Source: Blastocatellia bacterium (GTDB taxonomy: Bacteria; Acidobacteriota; Blastocatellia; Chloracidobacteriales; JADJPF01). Taken from it: a stretch of DNA of 9,754 bases. The position numbers and the translations under genes are program-made. Positions within the stretch are counted from its first letter, which is position 1. Each line of letters starts with the position of its first letter. The notes beneath the pieces are model-generated. The model made no database searches and was not told the origin of the DNA. It was given only the letters and a program-made list of their open reading frames with translations. Where the stretch lies: assembly GCA_016789295.1 (NCBI GenBank), contig JAEUQL010000100.1:1-9754 (forward strand). Direction: 5' to 3'. Below are positions 1 to 5,642 of this stretch, one piece after another.

Positions 1-679
1 CATATCTGTTTGACTGTTGGCCTGCCGAGCGTGTAGCTACCCATCCACCTAGTGTGGAAAACTCGAAAGATTGTGGATAGTGGCCTAAAGTGAAACCCCT
101 TTTTTGTAACTCTGCTTCGAGTGCGGGTCCTCGTATTCCAGCTTCGATAGTAGCGAGCATCGATACTGGATCTACTTCTAACACTTTATTTAAACAACTC
201 ATGTCCAAAGAGATTGCTGCTGTGTGACTATTACCTCTGATAGCTTCTACACCACCAACAACACTTGTTCCACCACCAAAAGGTATTAGTGCAATCTGTT
301 TTTCAGCAGCAAACTGTAGTATAGCAAGTACTTGAGTGATAGTTTGCGGATAGACTACTATGTCAGGAGGATGGTCTATAAGCCCTCTTCTAATCCTTAT
401 TAGATCATAATAACTCTTGCCCATAGAATGGGTAATACGAGCAAAGTCATCATCACGTACCCCACTGCTACCTAACATTGTATCAAGCTTTGCTGCTACA
501 TTGGCAATGTCTGATGGAGGAAGACGTATATCTTCAATATTTACAGGAAGAGATTTTTCATTACCTGTAAGCTGAAGTCTTTCTGTAAGATAAGGCCAAA
601 AGTTATTCCTGCGGCTGAGGTCATACTCTTTCCCTGCAACTCCCCAGCCGTACCATTTCAACTCTCTCTCTTCTGCCAT
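1..679 (-). CDS. FAD-binding oxidase, alkylglycerone-phosphate synthase-like (partial, N-terminal part)
   Basis: Only the first 226 codons lie in the window; the gene continues past the left edge. The protein opens with the KWYGWG motif (residues 8-13) typical of AGPS-like enzymes. It then has the VAO/PCMH-type FAD-binding fold with the flavin loop PFGGGTS (133-139), SLDMS at 157-161, an EAGIRG segment (179-184) and the hallmark EFSTLGGWVATRSAG (206-220). Alkylglycerone-phosphate synthase swaps the acyl chain of acyl-dihydroxyacetone phosphate for a fatty alcohol, the committed step of ether-lipid synthesis; bacterial homologues exist in myxobacteria. The FAD domain resembles AGPS more than glycolate oxidase GlcD, but the C-terminal substrate domain is outside the window, so specificity is inferred. 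The ATG at 679 follows GGTGG at a 6-base spacing. It lies 73 bases downstream of the 150-residue orphan on the same strand and may be co-transcribed with it. Confidence 0.85.
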   Translation of the reverse strand, partial: MAEERELKWYGWGVAGKEYDLSRRNNFWPYLTERLQLTGNEKSLPVNIEDIRLPPSDIANVAAKLDTMLGSSGVRDDDFARITHSMGKSYYDLIRIRRGLIDHPPDIVVYPQTITQVLAILQFAAEKQIALIPFGGGTSVVGGVEAIRGNSHTAAISLDMSCLNKVLEVDPVSMLATIEAGIRGPALEAELQKRGFTLGHYPQSFEFSTLGGWVATRSAGQQSNRY

Positions 680-711
680 ATTTGACCACCATGGGAAATG
701 CGAAAATAGGA

Positions 712-732
712 GAGTCTATAATATCTAGACTC
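712..732 (-). promoter_or_regulatory. 7-bp inverted repeat upstream of the AGPS-like gene
   Basis: GAGTCTA (712-718) and TAGACTC (726-732) form a perfect inverted repeat around a 7-base AT-rich loop. It lies between the stop of the 150-residue gene and the start of the AGPS-like gene. On the minus strand it is followed by a pyrimidine-rich stretch with only a short T run, so it could be a weak or attenuating terminator, or an operator. Nothing else is seen in the 680-752 gap apart from the AGPS ribosome-binding site. Confidence 0.35.
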
Positions 733-752
733 AGCTCTGTTTACTAGCATTA

Positions 753-1205
753 TCATTCAGCAATTATTGAAGCTATTAGTTCGTGAGCGGCTACCATGGC
801 TTGTAGGCTTACTAGACGAGCATCATTTTGGTGAAAATTCTTAAAAGTAGACTTTTTATGATAATAGAAAGTAAATTCCCAGTTAGCATCTTGTCCACGT
901 CTTAAAACATGGAAATCTATCCAAGGCTGCTTACGAAACCAAACAACAACATCTTCGGCCTGTGGAATATGTATCAGCCTCTCATCTTCTACTCCTACAC
1001 GTAAAAATTTTGCACGCCGACGTATCAACAGAAACTGAGGTATGACAGAATAAGGGCTAGATTTGATCAAATGTTGGACGCGATAGCGGGTTGGATAGAG
1101 CTTGCGATCAAAGCAGATCTCATCACCAACTTTCCACTGTCGTCTATAGCCAAGTTCATGAAGCTTTCTTGATAGTTCTAGTATCTCTTCTAAGTGTTGC
1201 GACAT
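753..1205 (-). CDS. Hypothetical protein, 150 aa
   Basis: I do not recognise this family. The protein is soluble-looking, with no signal peptide and no membrane segment. It starts with an amphipathic helix (about residues 2-18), followed by a basic, aromatic-rich middle: WKVGDEICFDR near 24-34, RYRVQHL near 40-46, and LIRRRAKFLRVGV near 60-72. A WFRKQPWIDFHVLRRG segment sits near 89-104, and a second helix (MVAAHELIASI) closes the protein. The pattern suggests a small mixed alpha/beta domain with many Arg/Lys and Trp/Tyr residues, possibly binding nucleic acid or another anionic ligand; that is speculation. It is a real gene judging by its uninterrupted length on the dominant strand and its plausible amino-acid composition. 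The ATG at 1205 has only a weak Shine-Dalgarno sequence. It is probably co-directional with, and possibly co-transcribed with, the AGPS-like gene 73 bases downstream. Confidence 0.7.
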   Translation of the reverse strand: MSQHLEEILELSRKLHELGYRRQWKVGDEICFDRKLYPTRYRVQHLIKSSPYSVIPQFLLIRRRAKFLRVGVEDERLIHIPQAEDVVVWFRKQPWIDFHVLRRGQDANWEFTFYYHKKSTFKNFHQNDARLVSLQAMVAAHELIASIIAE

Positions 1206-1310
1206 CCATATACCAGCTTAAGAAGCAGTTTTTGGTATTTTACTTCTGGATGCTCCAACAGGCTAGCTCAACTCAACGCAATACCACACACTCACTCTGA
1301 AGCCTGGAAA

Positions 1311-1326
1311 AGGAGTAGTAACTCCT
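1311..1326. repeat. Small hairpin in the leader region of the 150-aa gene
   Basis: AGGAGT (1311-1316) and ACTCCT (1321-1326) form a perfect 6-bp stem with a 4-base loop. On the minus strand it is followed by TTTTCC, giving it the look of a minimal terminator about 105 bases upstream of the 150-residue gene's start. It might back up the stronger terminator at 1363-1396 or be a leader hairpin. The rest of the 1206-1362 gap shows no convincing promoter. Confidence 0.3.
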
Positions 1327-1362
1327 ATTTCAAAAAGCTATCTGAAATCAAAAAGTTAGAGT

Positions 1363-1396
1363 AAAAAGCAAGAGACTCTGCATCTGTCAGAGTCTC
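1363..1396 (-). terminator. Rho-independent terminator of the sigma factor/membrane protein unit
   Basis: GAGACTCTG (1372-1380) and CAGAGTCTC (1388-1396) form a perfect 9-bp stem with a 7-base loop. Read on the minus strand the stem is followed by TTGC and then five T residues (1367-1363). It lies 20 bases beyond the stop codon of the membrane protein, the position and orientation expected for an intrinsic terminator ending that operon. Confidence 0.85.
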
Positions 1397-1416
1397 AACT
1401 ACAAACCTTGTACTTC

Positions 1417-2079
1417 TTAATGTTCAAAATCAGATAAACGCTGGAGGAAAGTGATAGCTTGAGTCAAGCTATCACCAGCAATATCATTAAGTAAAGCTTG
1501 AATCAACGGTGAGCTTTTAAACTTGTGTGAATAGTGCTTTGATAGCCAGAAAACTGTTGGTATTACAGCCAGGCCAAAGAGAAAGTTAACAGCTAGCCAA
1601 GATGTAGAAAATATGGCATATGGATCTGAGCCTGTCACTGTTTTAGTGACTACTATCAACAGTGGAACCCACAGTAAAGGTGAAACAAGAAAGATGAGCT
1701 TAGTCATGTAGATACGCATCACTTTTAAGCTCTCCAGTCTTTTCTGGTTGGTAAGTACAGGTTGACTAAAATCTATGCTGTTTAAGCTTACTAGCTGACG
1801 AACACAAAAGTAGACAAGCGAAATGGTGAATATGTCTAAGGTGATAGCTGGGATAACTAGATTGAGATAGCTTAAGTTAGTCCAGATAAAATTACCTAAA
1901 AAAATGAGAATGAGGAAGTTGAGTGCAAGCTCAAAGGCAATGCCCAAAGATAGACGCCGTAAAGACGAAGAGGTTTTGCTCAAAGAGATTTCACGCAACA
2001 GCAGAGCATTAAGCTTTAAGCTGTTATCCAGCTTTTTATCAAAGGCAGTCCATTGGTTTCTAATATCATCAAAATTCAT
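1417..2079 (-). CDS. Four-helix membrane protein coupled to an ECF sigma factor (putative anti-sigma-like)
   Basis: The 220-residue protein has a cytoplasmic N-terminal segment (MNFDDIRNQW, then a helix rich in Leu and Ser up to about residue 42). Four hydrophobic segments follow, near 44-66, 70-93, 126-145 and 160-180, and then a cytoplasmic tail with the pattern LLNDIAGDSLTQAITFL. Proteins with the same start, helix pairs and tail sit beside ECF sigma genes in Acidobacteria and several other phyla. This is recalled family resemblance. The start overlaps the sigma stop (ATGA), indicating translational coupling. I infer that it controls the sigma factor at the membrane, but it has no zinc-binding HxxxCxxC motif of ZAS-type anti-sigma factors and no recognisable RsiW/RseA domain. 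It may instead be a sensor or simply a co-regulated membrane protein. It is followed by a clear terminator. Confidence 0.8.
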   Translation of the reverse strand: MNFDDIRNQWTAFDKKLDNSLKLNALLLREISLSKTSSSLRRLSLGIAFELALNFLILIFLGNFIWTNLSYLNLVIPAITLDIFTISLVYFCVRQLVSLNSIDFSQPVLTNQKRLESLKVMRIYMTKLIFLVSPLLWVPLLIVVTKTVTGSDPYAIFSTSWLAVNFLFGLAVIPTVFWLSKHYSHKFKSSPLIQALLNDIAGDSLTQAITFLQRLSDFEH

Positions 2080-2603
2080 AAGTTAGGCTCCTTTTGTGAC
2101 AAAGTTATAGAGTCAAAATCACGTTGAAGTTTCTGTTTTATCCTGCTTACTTTAGTCGAAACATTAGTAGGTGATATTCCTACCATATGAGCTATCTCAT
2201 CCTGACTGTAACCATCTAGATAAAGAAGGATAAGAATACGGCTAAATTCATCCAATTGACTGATAAGTTTGTACATCAGTCTAAGATCATCACCTGTCTG
2301 TTCTAGCATCTGGTCTGCAACAGTAAGTTCTAATACAAAGTCTTTAATATCAACCGTACTATTACGACTTTGGCTACGATAGAAAGAGATAGCCACGTTT
2401 ATAGCAATTTTGTACATCCAAGTGGAAAATAGGCAACGATTGTCAAATCGGGTAAAAGACCTCCATAGTTGAATTACAATCTCTTGCAGAAGGTCTGCGC
2501 GATCATCTTGCTGCTTACAGTAAATATTGACCACTTTATATAGAATCTTTTTGTTCTGTTCCAAAAGAGTCAAAAACCTGTCTTGATCGTTATTTATTGT
2601 CAT
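2076..2603 (-). CDS. ECF-type RNA polymerase sigma factor
   Basis: This is a group 4 (ECF) sigma factor of about 175 residues, the usual size. Region 2 spans about residues 8-80, with the DLLQEIVIQLWRSF core helix (37-50), the FSTWMYKIAINVAISFYR DNA-melting/-10 recognition helix (59-76) and no extra domains. Region 4 spans about 113-165, with the helix-turn-helix LDGYSQDEIAHMVGISPTNVS (from 129) and VSRIKQKL that recognise the -35 element. A TTG codon nine bases upstream (2612) would extend it by three residues. I prefer the ATG at 2603, although neither has a strong ribosome-binding site. The stop overlaps the start of the membrane protein gene downstream, so the two are made together. It probably directs a stress or envelope regulon and may activate its own promoter, as is common in ECF families; the signal is unknown. 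Confidence 0.92.
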   Translation of the reverse strand: MTINNDQDRFLTLLEQNKKILYKVVNIYCKQQDDRADLLQEIVIQLWRSFTRFDNRCLFSTWMYKIAINVAISFYRSQSRNSTVDIKDFVLELTVADQMLEQTGDDLRLMYKLISQLDEFSRILILLYLDGYSQDEIAHMVGISPTNVSTKVSRIKQKLQRDFDSITLSQKEPNL

Positions 2604-2631
2604 AGTCTGCAATTGTCCAAATAACTTCTTT

Positions 2632-2668
2632 TGACATGTTGTTCGTTACAGCAAGGCAAAATGTCACA
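2632..2668 (-). promoter_or_regulatory. Candidate autoregulatory promoter/operator region of the sigma gene
   Basis: Upstream of the sigma gene the minus strand carries TGTGACATT (from 2668) and, 18 bases further on, TGTAACGAA (from 2650). Both resemble the AAC-containing -35 motifs of ECF sigma factors. The same stretch contains an inverted repeat, TGACAT (2632-2637) and ATGTCA (2661-2666). No -10 partner can be assigned with confidence. Confidence 0.3.
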
Positions 2669-2737
2669 GCTTTTCTAAATAAAATTGCAGTTTTGCAAGA
2701 AGCTATAAGATAGAGTATTCGGAATAGATCAGAGGAG

Positions 2738-2770
2738 GAACAGGAAGTGCTTTAGGTTTTAGCACTACTC
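2738..2770. repeat. Short hairpin AGTGCT/AGCACT
   Basis: Near 2745-2766 AGTGCT and AGCACT form a perfect 6-bp stem around a 9-base loop. It lies downstream of the dehydrogenase gene and beyond the long hairpin at 2794-2843, in the 249-base gap between that gene and the sigma gene. It has no T run on either strand, so it is not a typical terminator. No small open reading frame with good features is seen in this gap. Confidence 0.25.
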
Positions 2771-2793
2771 TTGTATTTTGTGATCTGTGTAAA

Positions 2794-2843
2794 GAAGATC
2801 TCGACATATTTAGTGTCTACTTATCGGGATAGTCAAGATCTTC
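2794..2843 (-). terminator. Long 3' hairpin downstream of the short-chain dehydrogenase gene
   Basis: GAAGATCTCGAC (2794-2805) and GTCAAGATCTTC (2832-2843) form a 12-bp stem around a 26-base loop. The single non-Watson-Crick position is a C-A mismatch in plus-strand RNA but a permitted G-U wobble in minus-strand RNA, so the structure fits a minus-strand transcript. It begins 9 bases after the dehydrogenase stop codon. The following sequence (CTTCTTTACAC) is only moderately T-rich, so it may act as a terminator or as a 3'-end stabilising structure. Confidence 0.55.
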
Positions 2844-2852
2844 AATTAGCAG

Positions 2853-3674
2853 TTATATAAAGAAATCTTGAAGAAGGTCTGCACCTGGAACTACAGAATA
2901 TTTCTCGAAGTCAGTAACCCCTTCTGCTCTAAGCAGATCTTCATCGATAAAGAAGTTACCTGTGCATTCTCTACTAGGCTTGGTCAGAATCACATAAGCT
3001 GCATCTGAAGTTATTTCAGGATGGCGTGATTGCTTTATTATTGCATCACCACCTAAGAGATTCTGTACGGCTGCTGTTGCAATTACAGTCCTTGGCCAGA
3101 GTGTATTAACAGCTATGCCACGATCTCTAAACTCTTCTGCCATTGCAAAAGCACAGAAGCTCATACCATATTTTGACATTGTGTATGCAACGTGTGGTGT
3201 AAACCACCGCTTTTCAATGTTGAGAGGAGGGGAGAGATTCAGAATGTGTGGATTTGAAGCCTTCAACAAGTGTGGAATACAGGCTTGAGAACAGGCAAAA
3301 GTAGCACGAACGTTGACTTGATGCATCAGATCGAACCTCTTCATAGGAGTTTCTAAAGTTCCTGTCAAACTGATAGCACTTGCATTATTTATTAGTATAT
3401 CGATACCACCAAAAGTTTCTACTGCTTTTGCTACGGCTTGGTGTATCTGTTCTTCTAACCTAACATCTACTTGTAATGGCAATGCTTTACCACCTGCCGC
3501 TTCTATCTCTTCAGCAGCAGTGTATATAGTCCCTGGTAGTTTATCGTGCACTTCTGTAGTCTTTGCAGCTATAACAATATTTGCACCGTCTTTTGCAGCA
3601 CGTATTGCAATAGCTTTTCCGATACCACGACTTGCACCAGTAATGAAAAGTGTTTTCCCTTTTAAGTCTGACAT
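2853..3674 (-). CDS. HSDL2-like short-chain dehydrogenase/reductase
   Basis: This is a 273-residue classical-type SDR oxidoreductase. The Rossmann NAD(P)-binding motif TGASRGIG is at 12-19, D70 (VDVR) follows beta-strand 3, NNAS is at 96-99, and the catalytic tetrad is complete: N121, S148, Y164 and K168 (YTMSK). Motifs specific to the hydroxysteroid-dehydrogenase-like-2 group are clear: IAAKT after strand 2, PGTIYTAAEEIEAAGGKALP (47-66), NLSPPLN (146-152), ALWPRT-like NTLWPRTVIATAA, and the C-terminal GNFFIDE with PGADLLQDFFI. Unlike animal HSDL2 it has no SCP2 sterol-carrier domain, which is normal for bacterial members. The substrate is not known; in bacteria it is often annotated as a fatty-acid or lipid-related dehydrogenase. 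The ATG at 3674 is preceded by AAGGA at an 8-base spacing. It is a single-gene unit, divergent from the 146-residue orphan and followed by a long hairpin. Confidence 0.92.
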   Translation of the reverse strand: MSDLKGKTLFITGASRGIGKAIAIRAAKDGANIVIAAKTTEVHDKLPGTIYTAAEEIEAAGGKALPLQVDVRLEEQIHQAVAKAVETFGGIDILINNASAISLTGTLETPMKRFDLMHQVNVRATFACSQACIPHLLKASNPHILNLSPPLNIEKRWFTPHVAYTMSKYGMSFCAFAMAEEFRDRGIAVNTLWPRTVIATAAVQNLLGGDAIIKQSRHPEITSDAAYVILTKPSRECTGNFFIDEDLLRAEGVTDFEKYSVVPGADLLQDFFI

Positions 3675-3841
3675 TATTCCATCCTTAGCGATTATTTTTG
3701 AGAAGCGATCTTATAGCTGCCAATAAAAAAGAGCAAATTCTGTTTGCCCAAGAAGTTTTTTAGCACAAGGCAGAAATTTACTACATTTTTTTGTAATTGT
3801 GAGTATAATATTTTTTTCTAAGATTTACACTTCTACTAAAA
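3675..3841. promoter_or_regulatory. Divergent promoter region between the SDR and the 146-aa orphan
   Basis: This 167-base AT-rich gap should hold promoters for both flanking genes. For the rightward gene a perfect TATAAT (3804-3809) lies 32 bases before the ATG, but the -35 match 17 bases upstream (CTACAT) is poor. For the leftward gene TATAAG on the minus strand near 3709-3714 is a candidate -10 element, with a weak TTTGCT 16 bases upstream. A small symmetric element, GCAAA (3733-3737) and TTTGC (3743-3747), overlaps that weak -35 and could be an operator. Confidence 0.45.
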
Positions 3842-4282
3842 ATGTCAAAAGAAGCAATCAATTTTTATAAGCACGTTGACGAGATAAAAGCATTAGTAAA
3901 CGCTTTTGAAGATTGCAGCTTGCCTCGTACAAGCTGGACGCATCTGGCACACCTAACTGTAGGTTTATGGTATCTCTTTCATTATTCAATGGAAGATGCT
4001 ACCAAGCTTATACGCAGTGGAATACAGAAGTATAACAACTGCCAATCGATAGTGACTACTCCACAAACTGGCTACCACGAAACAATCACACTTTTCTGGA
4101 TATGGGCAGTAAAGAAGCACATAAGCAGTCACAATGAAAGTACTAGTTTACTTACTTTAGCAAATGGACTGACAAATCTTTGTGATAAAAATCTTCCTTT
4201 CAACTACTACACCAAAGACCTCTTGATCTCTTGGGAAGCAAGGACTAGTTGGAAAGCACCAGATATAAAACCTCTTGATTAA
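3842..4282 (+). CDS. Conserved protein of unknown function with His-rich motifs, 146 aa
   Basis: I recognise the general pattern of a bacterial family without known function, but have no name for it. The protein is predicted mostly helical and soluble. Conserved-looking landmarks are WTHLAHLTVGLWYL (32-45, with H34 and H37), a helix containing ATKLIRSGIQKYN (about 53-65), TGYHETITLFWI (76-87, with H79 and E80), DKNLPFNYYTKDLL near the end, and a final WKAPDIKPLD. Paired WxHxxH and GYHET motifs at fixed spacing would suit a metal or haem site, but that is inference. There is no obvious Shine-Dalgarno sequence before the ATG at 3842, so translation may be from a short leader. It is divergent from the dehydrogenase, and its TAA interleaves with the stop of the molybdenum hydroxylase operon on the other strand. 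Confidence 0.8.
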   Translation: MSKEAINFYKHVDEIKALVNAFEDCSLPRTSWTHLAHLTVGLWYLFHYSMEDATKLIRSGIQKYNNCQSIVTTPQTGYHETITLFWIWAVKKHISSHNESTSLLTLANGLTNLCDKNLPFNYYTKDLLISWEARTSWKAPDIKPLD

Positions 4283-5127
4283 GCTAGGTAGTTTTCACGC
4301 AAAAACTTCGCAATCAGGTTGCCACTTACAGTTCGTCTATAGTGTTCATTTGATCTAATATCTGTAATTGGCCTAACCTCTTCCATCATTTCTTTTCGTG
4401 CTGTAGCAATCAAACTTTCATCGATTATCAATCCTCTGATAGCCATCTCTGTTAACCTGGTGCGAATAACGGTTGGAGCAACGCTACCCACAGCTATTGC
4501 AATCTCTTTAACACATTTTTGAGCATCTATCGACGCACGTACTGACATCATCACTTTTGAGATTGCTTGAGCAGCACGAGTGCCCACTTTGTAAAACTTT
4601 GCACTCTCTTCTGTCTTCTGTTTTGGAAGTAGTATATTTGTCACCATCTCATCTTCGGCAAGAACTGTTTGGCGATAGCCAGTGTAGAAGTCTGTAAATG
4701 GAACCTGTCTCAATCCACGTACCGAACCTATCTCTATAACCGCATCAAATGCTGCAAGCACAGGTAGGCAATCTCCTGCTGGAGAAGCATTGACTATGTT
4801 ACCTCCTAGTGTACCTCTATTCTGAATTTGCATTGCCCCTATAGTTTTTGCTGCATCAACTAAAGTTGGGGCGTATTTTCTAACACGTTCGTCTTTAATG
4901 AGTTGTGTATAAGTACAGAGGGCACCTATTTTGAGTAAGCTGGGGTACTCATCGATATGGCGAAGCTCATCAAGTTTCCAGAGATTGAGGAGTTGGTCTG
5001 GAACAGGCATACCACTGTTGTAACCAACCATCAAGTCTGTACCACCAGCAACTATTTTCAATGGTTGATAGGAGTTGAGGATTTGAAAAGCTTCAGAGAG
5101 TTCTTTTGGGCTGTAGACTTTATTCAT
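4279..5127 (-). CDS. Molybdenum hydroxylase FAD-binding subunit (xanthine dehydrogenase family)
   Basis: This 282-residue protein is the medium, FAD-binding subunit of a three-subunit molybdenum hydroxylase (CoxM/XdhB type; usual length about 280-290). It passes electrons from the 2Fe-2S clusters to NAD+ or another acceptor. The first flavin loop is VAGGTDL (26-32), and the second is TLGGNIVNASPAGD (106-119), the signature of this family. The C-terminal CO-dehydrogenase-flavoprotein domain follows, with KVGTRAAQAISKV and IAVGSVAPTVIR. Its ATG overlaps the stop of the 2Fe-2S subunit by one base (TAATG), with GGAG 8 bases upstream inside that gene, so translation is coupled. It is the last gene of the operon, and no terminator lies between it and the convergent 146-residue gene. 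Confidence 0.95.
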   Translation of the reverse strand: MNKVYSPKELSEAFQILNSYQPLKIVAGGTDLMVGYNSGMPVPDQLLNLWKLDELRHIDEYPSLLKIGALCTYTQLIKDERVRKYAPTLVDAAKTIGAMQIQNRGTLGGNIVNASPAGDCLPVLAAFDAVIEIGSVRGLRQVPFTDFYTGYRQTVLAEDEMVTNILLPKQKTEESAKFYKVGTRAAQAISKVMMSVRASIDAQKCVKEIAIAVGSVAPTVIRTRLTEMAIRGLIIDESLIATARKEMMEEVRPITDIRSNEHYRRTVSGNLIAKFLRENYLA

Positions 5128-5609
5128 TACTTCTTCTCCAGTGTAGAAAGTGCTGCTGCTTCAATTGCATCAACTATCTTCATATATCCTGTGCAACGAC
5201 AAAGATTTCCTGCAATAGCTTCTCTAATCTCGTATCTTGTAGGAGTCTGTTTTGAAAGTTCTTTAGAATCTAGCAATGCTTGTGCAGCCATAAGCATCCC
5301 TGGAATACATATTCCACATTGTGCAGCACCATACTTAATGAAAGCTTCTTGAACTGGAACAAGTTTACCATTCTCTGCCAGACCTTCGACCGTAACTATT
5401 TCGCTACCTTCAACCTGACAAACAGGAACAAGACAGGAGTTGATAACTTCTCCATCTACTAAAACAGAACAAGCACCACACTCGCCTTCACCACACCCTT
5501 CTTTAGTTCCTGTCAAATAGCAGTCTTGTCTTAAAACATCTAGAAGACGTTTCATTGGTGATACACTTACCTCTAAATCTTGTCCATTCACTACTATTTT
5601 TATAGCCAT
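5127..5609 (-). CDS. Molybdenum hydroxylase 2Fe-2S subunit (xanthine dehydrogenase family)
   Basis: This 160-residue protein is the small iron-sulfur subunit, which carries two 2Fe-2S clusters and links the molybdenum centre to the flavin. The N-terminal plant-ferredoxin-like domain binds the outer cluster through C39, C44, C47 and C59 (GCGEGECGACSV). The C-terminal helical domain binds the inner cluster through C98, C101, C137 and C139 (QCGICIPGM and NLCRCTGY). All eight ligands are present; the inner motif reads CGICIPG where CGFCTPG is most common. Length matches the family. The ATG at 5609 has GGAG at a 9-base spacing, and the gap to the upstream large-subunit stop is only 24 bases. Its stop overlaps the start of the FAD subunit by one base. 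Confidence 0.96.
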   Translation of the reverse strand: MAIKIVVNGQDLEVSVSPMKRLLDVLRQDCYLTGTKEGCGEGECGACSVLVDGEVINSCLVPVCQVEGSEIVTVEGLAENGKLVPVQEAFIKYGAAQCGICIPGMLMAAQALLDSKELSKQTPTRYEIREAIAGNLCRCTGYMKIVDAIEAAALSTLEKK

Positions 5610-5626
5610 CGATTATTCTCCGTGTT

Positions 5627-5642
5627 GAAGCTTTTAAGCTTC
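5627..5642. repeat. 7-bp inverted repeat at the large-subunit stop codon
   Basis: GAAGCTT (5627-5633) and AAGCTTC (5636-5642) are perfectly complementary with only two bases between them and overlap the TAA stop of the large-subunit gene. It could form a small hairpin in the junction between the first two operon genes, perhaps affecting the ratio of the subunits, or be chance. Confidence 0.25.

Noticed and set aside
1091..1300. Plus-strand open frame over the start of the 150-aa gene
   Set aside because: It is antisense to the likelier gene and has no domain or start signal. A hydrophobic stretch in it is explained by the codon pattern of the opposite strand.
3733..3747. GCAAA/TTTGC inverted repeat as an operator of the dehydrogenase gene
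   Set aside because: Arms of five bases are expected by chance in AT-rich DNA. It is mentioned in the divergent promoter entry but is too weak for a separate finding.
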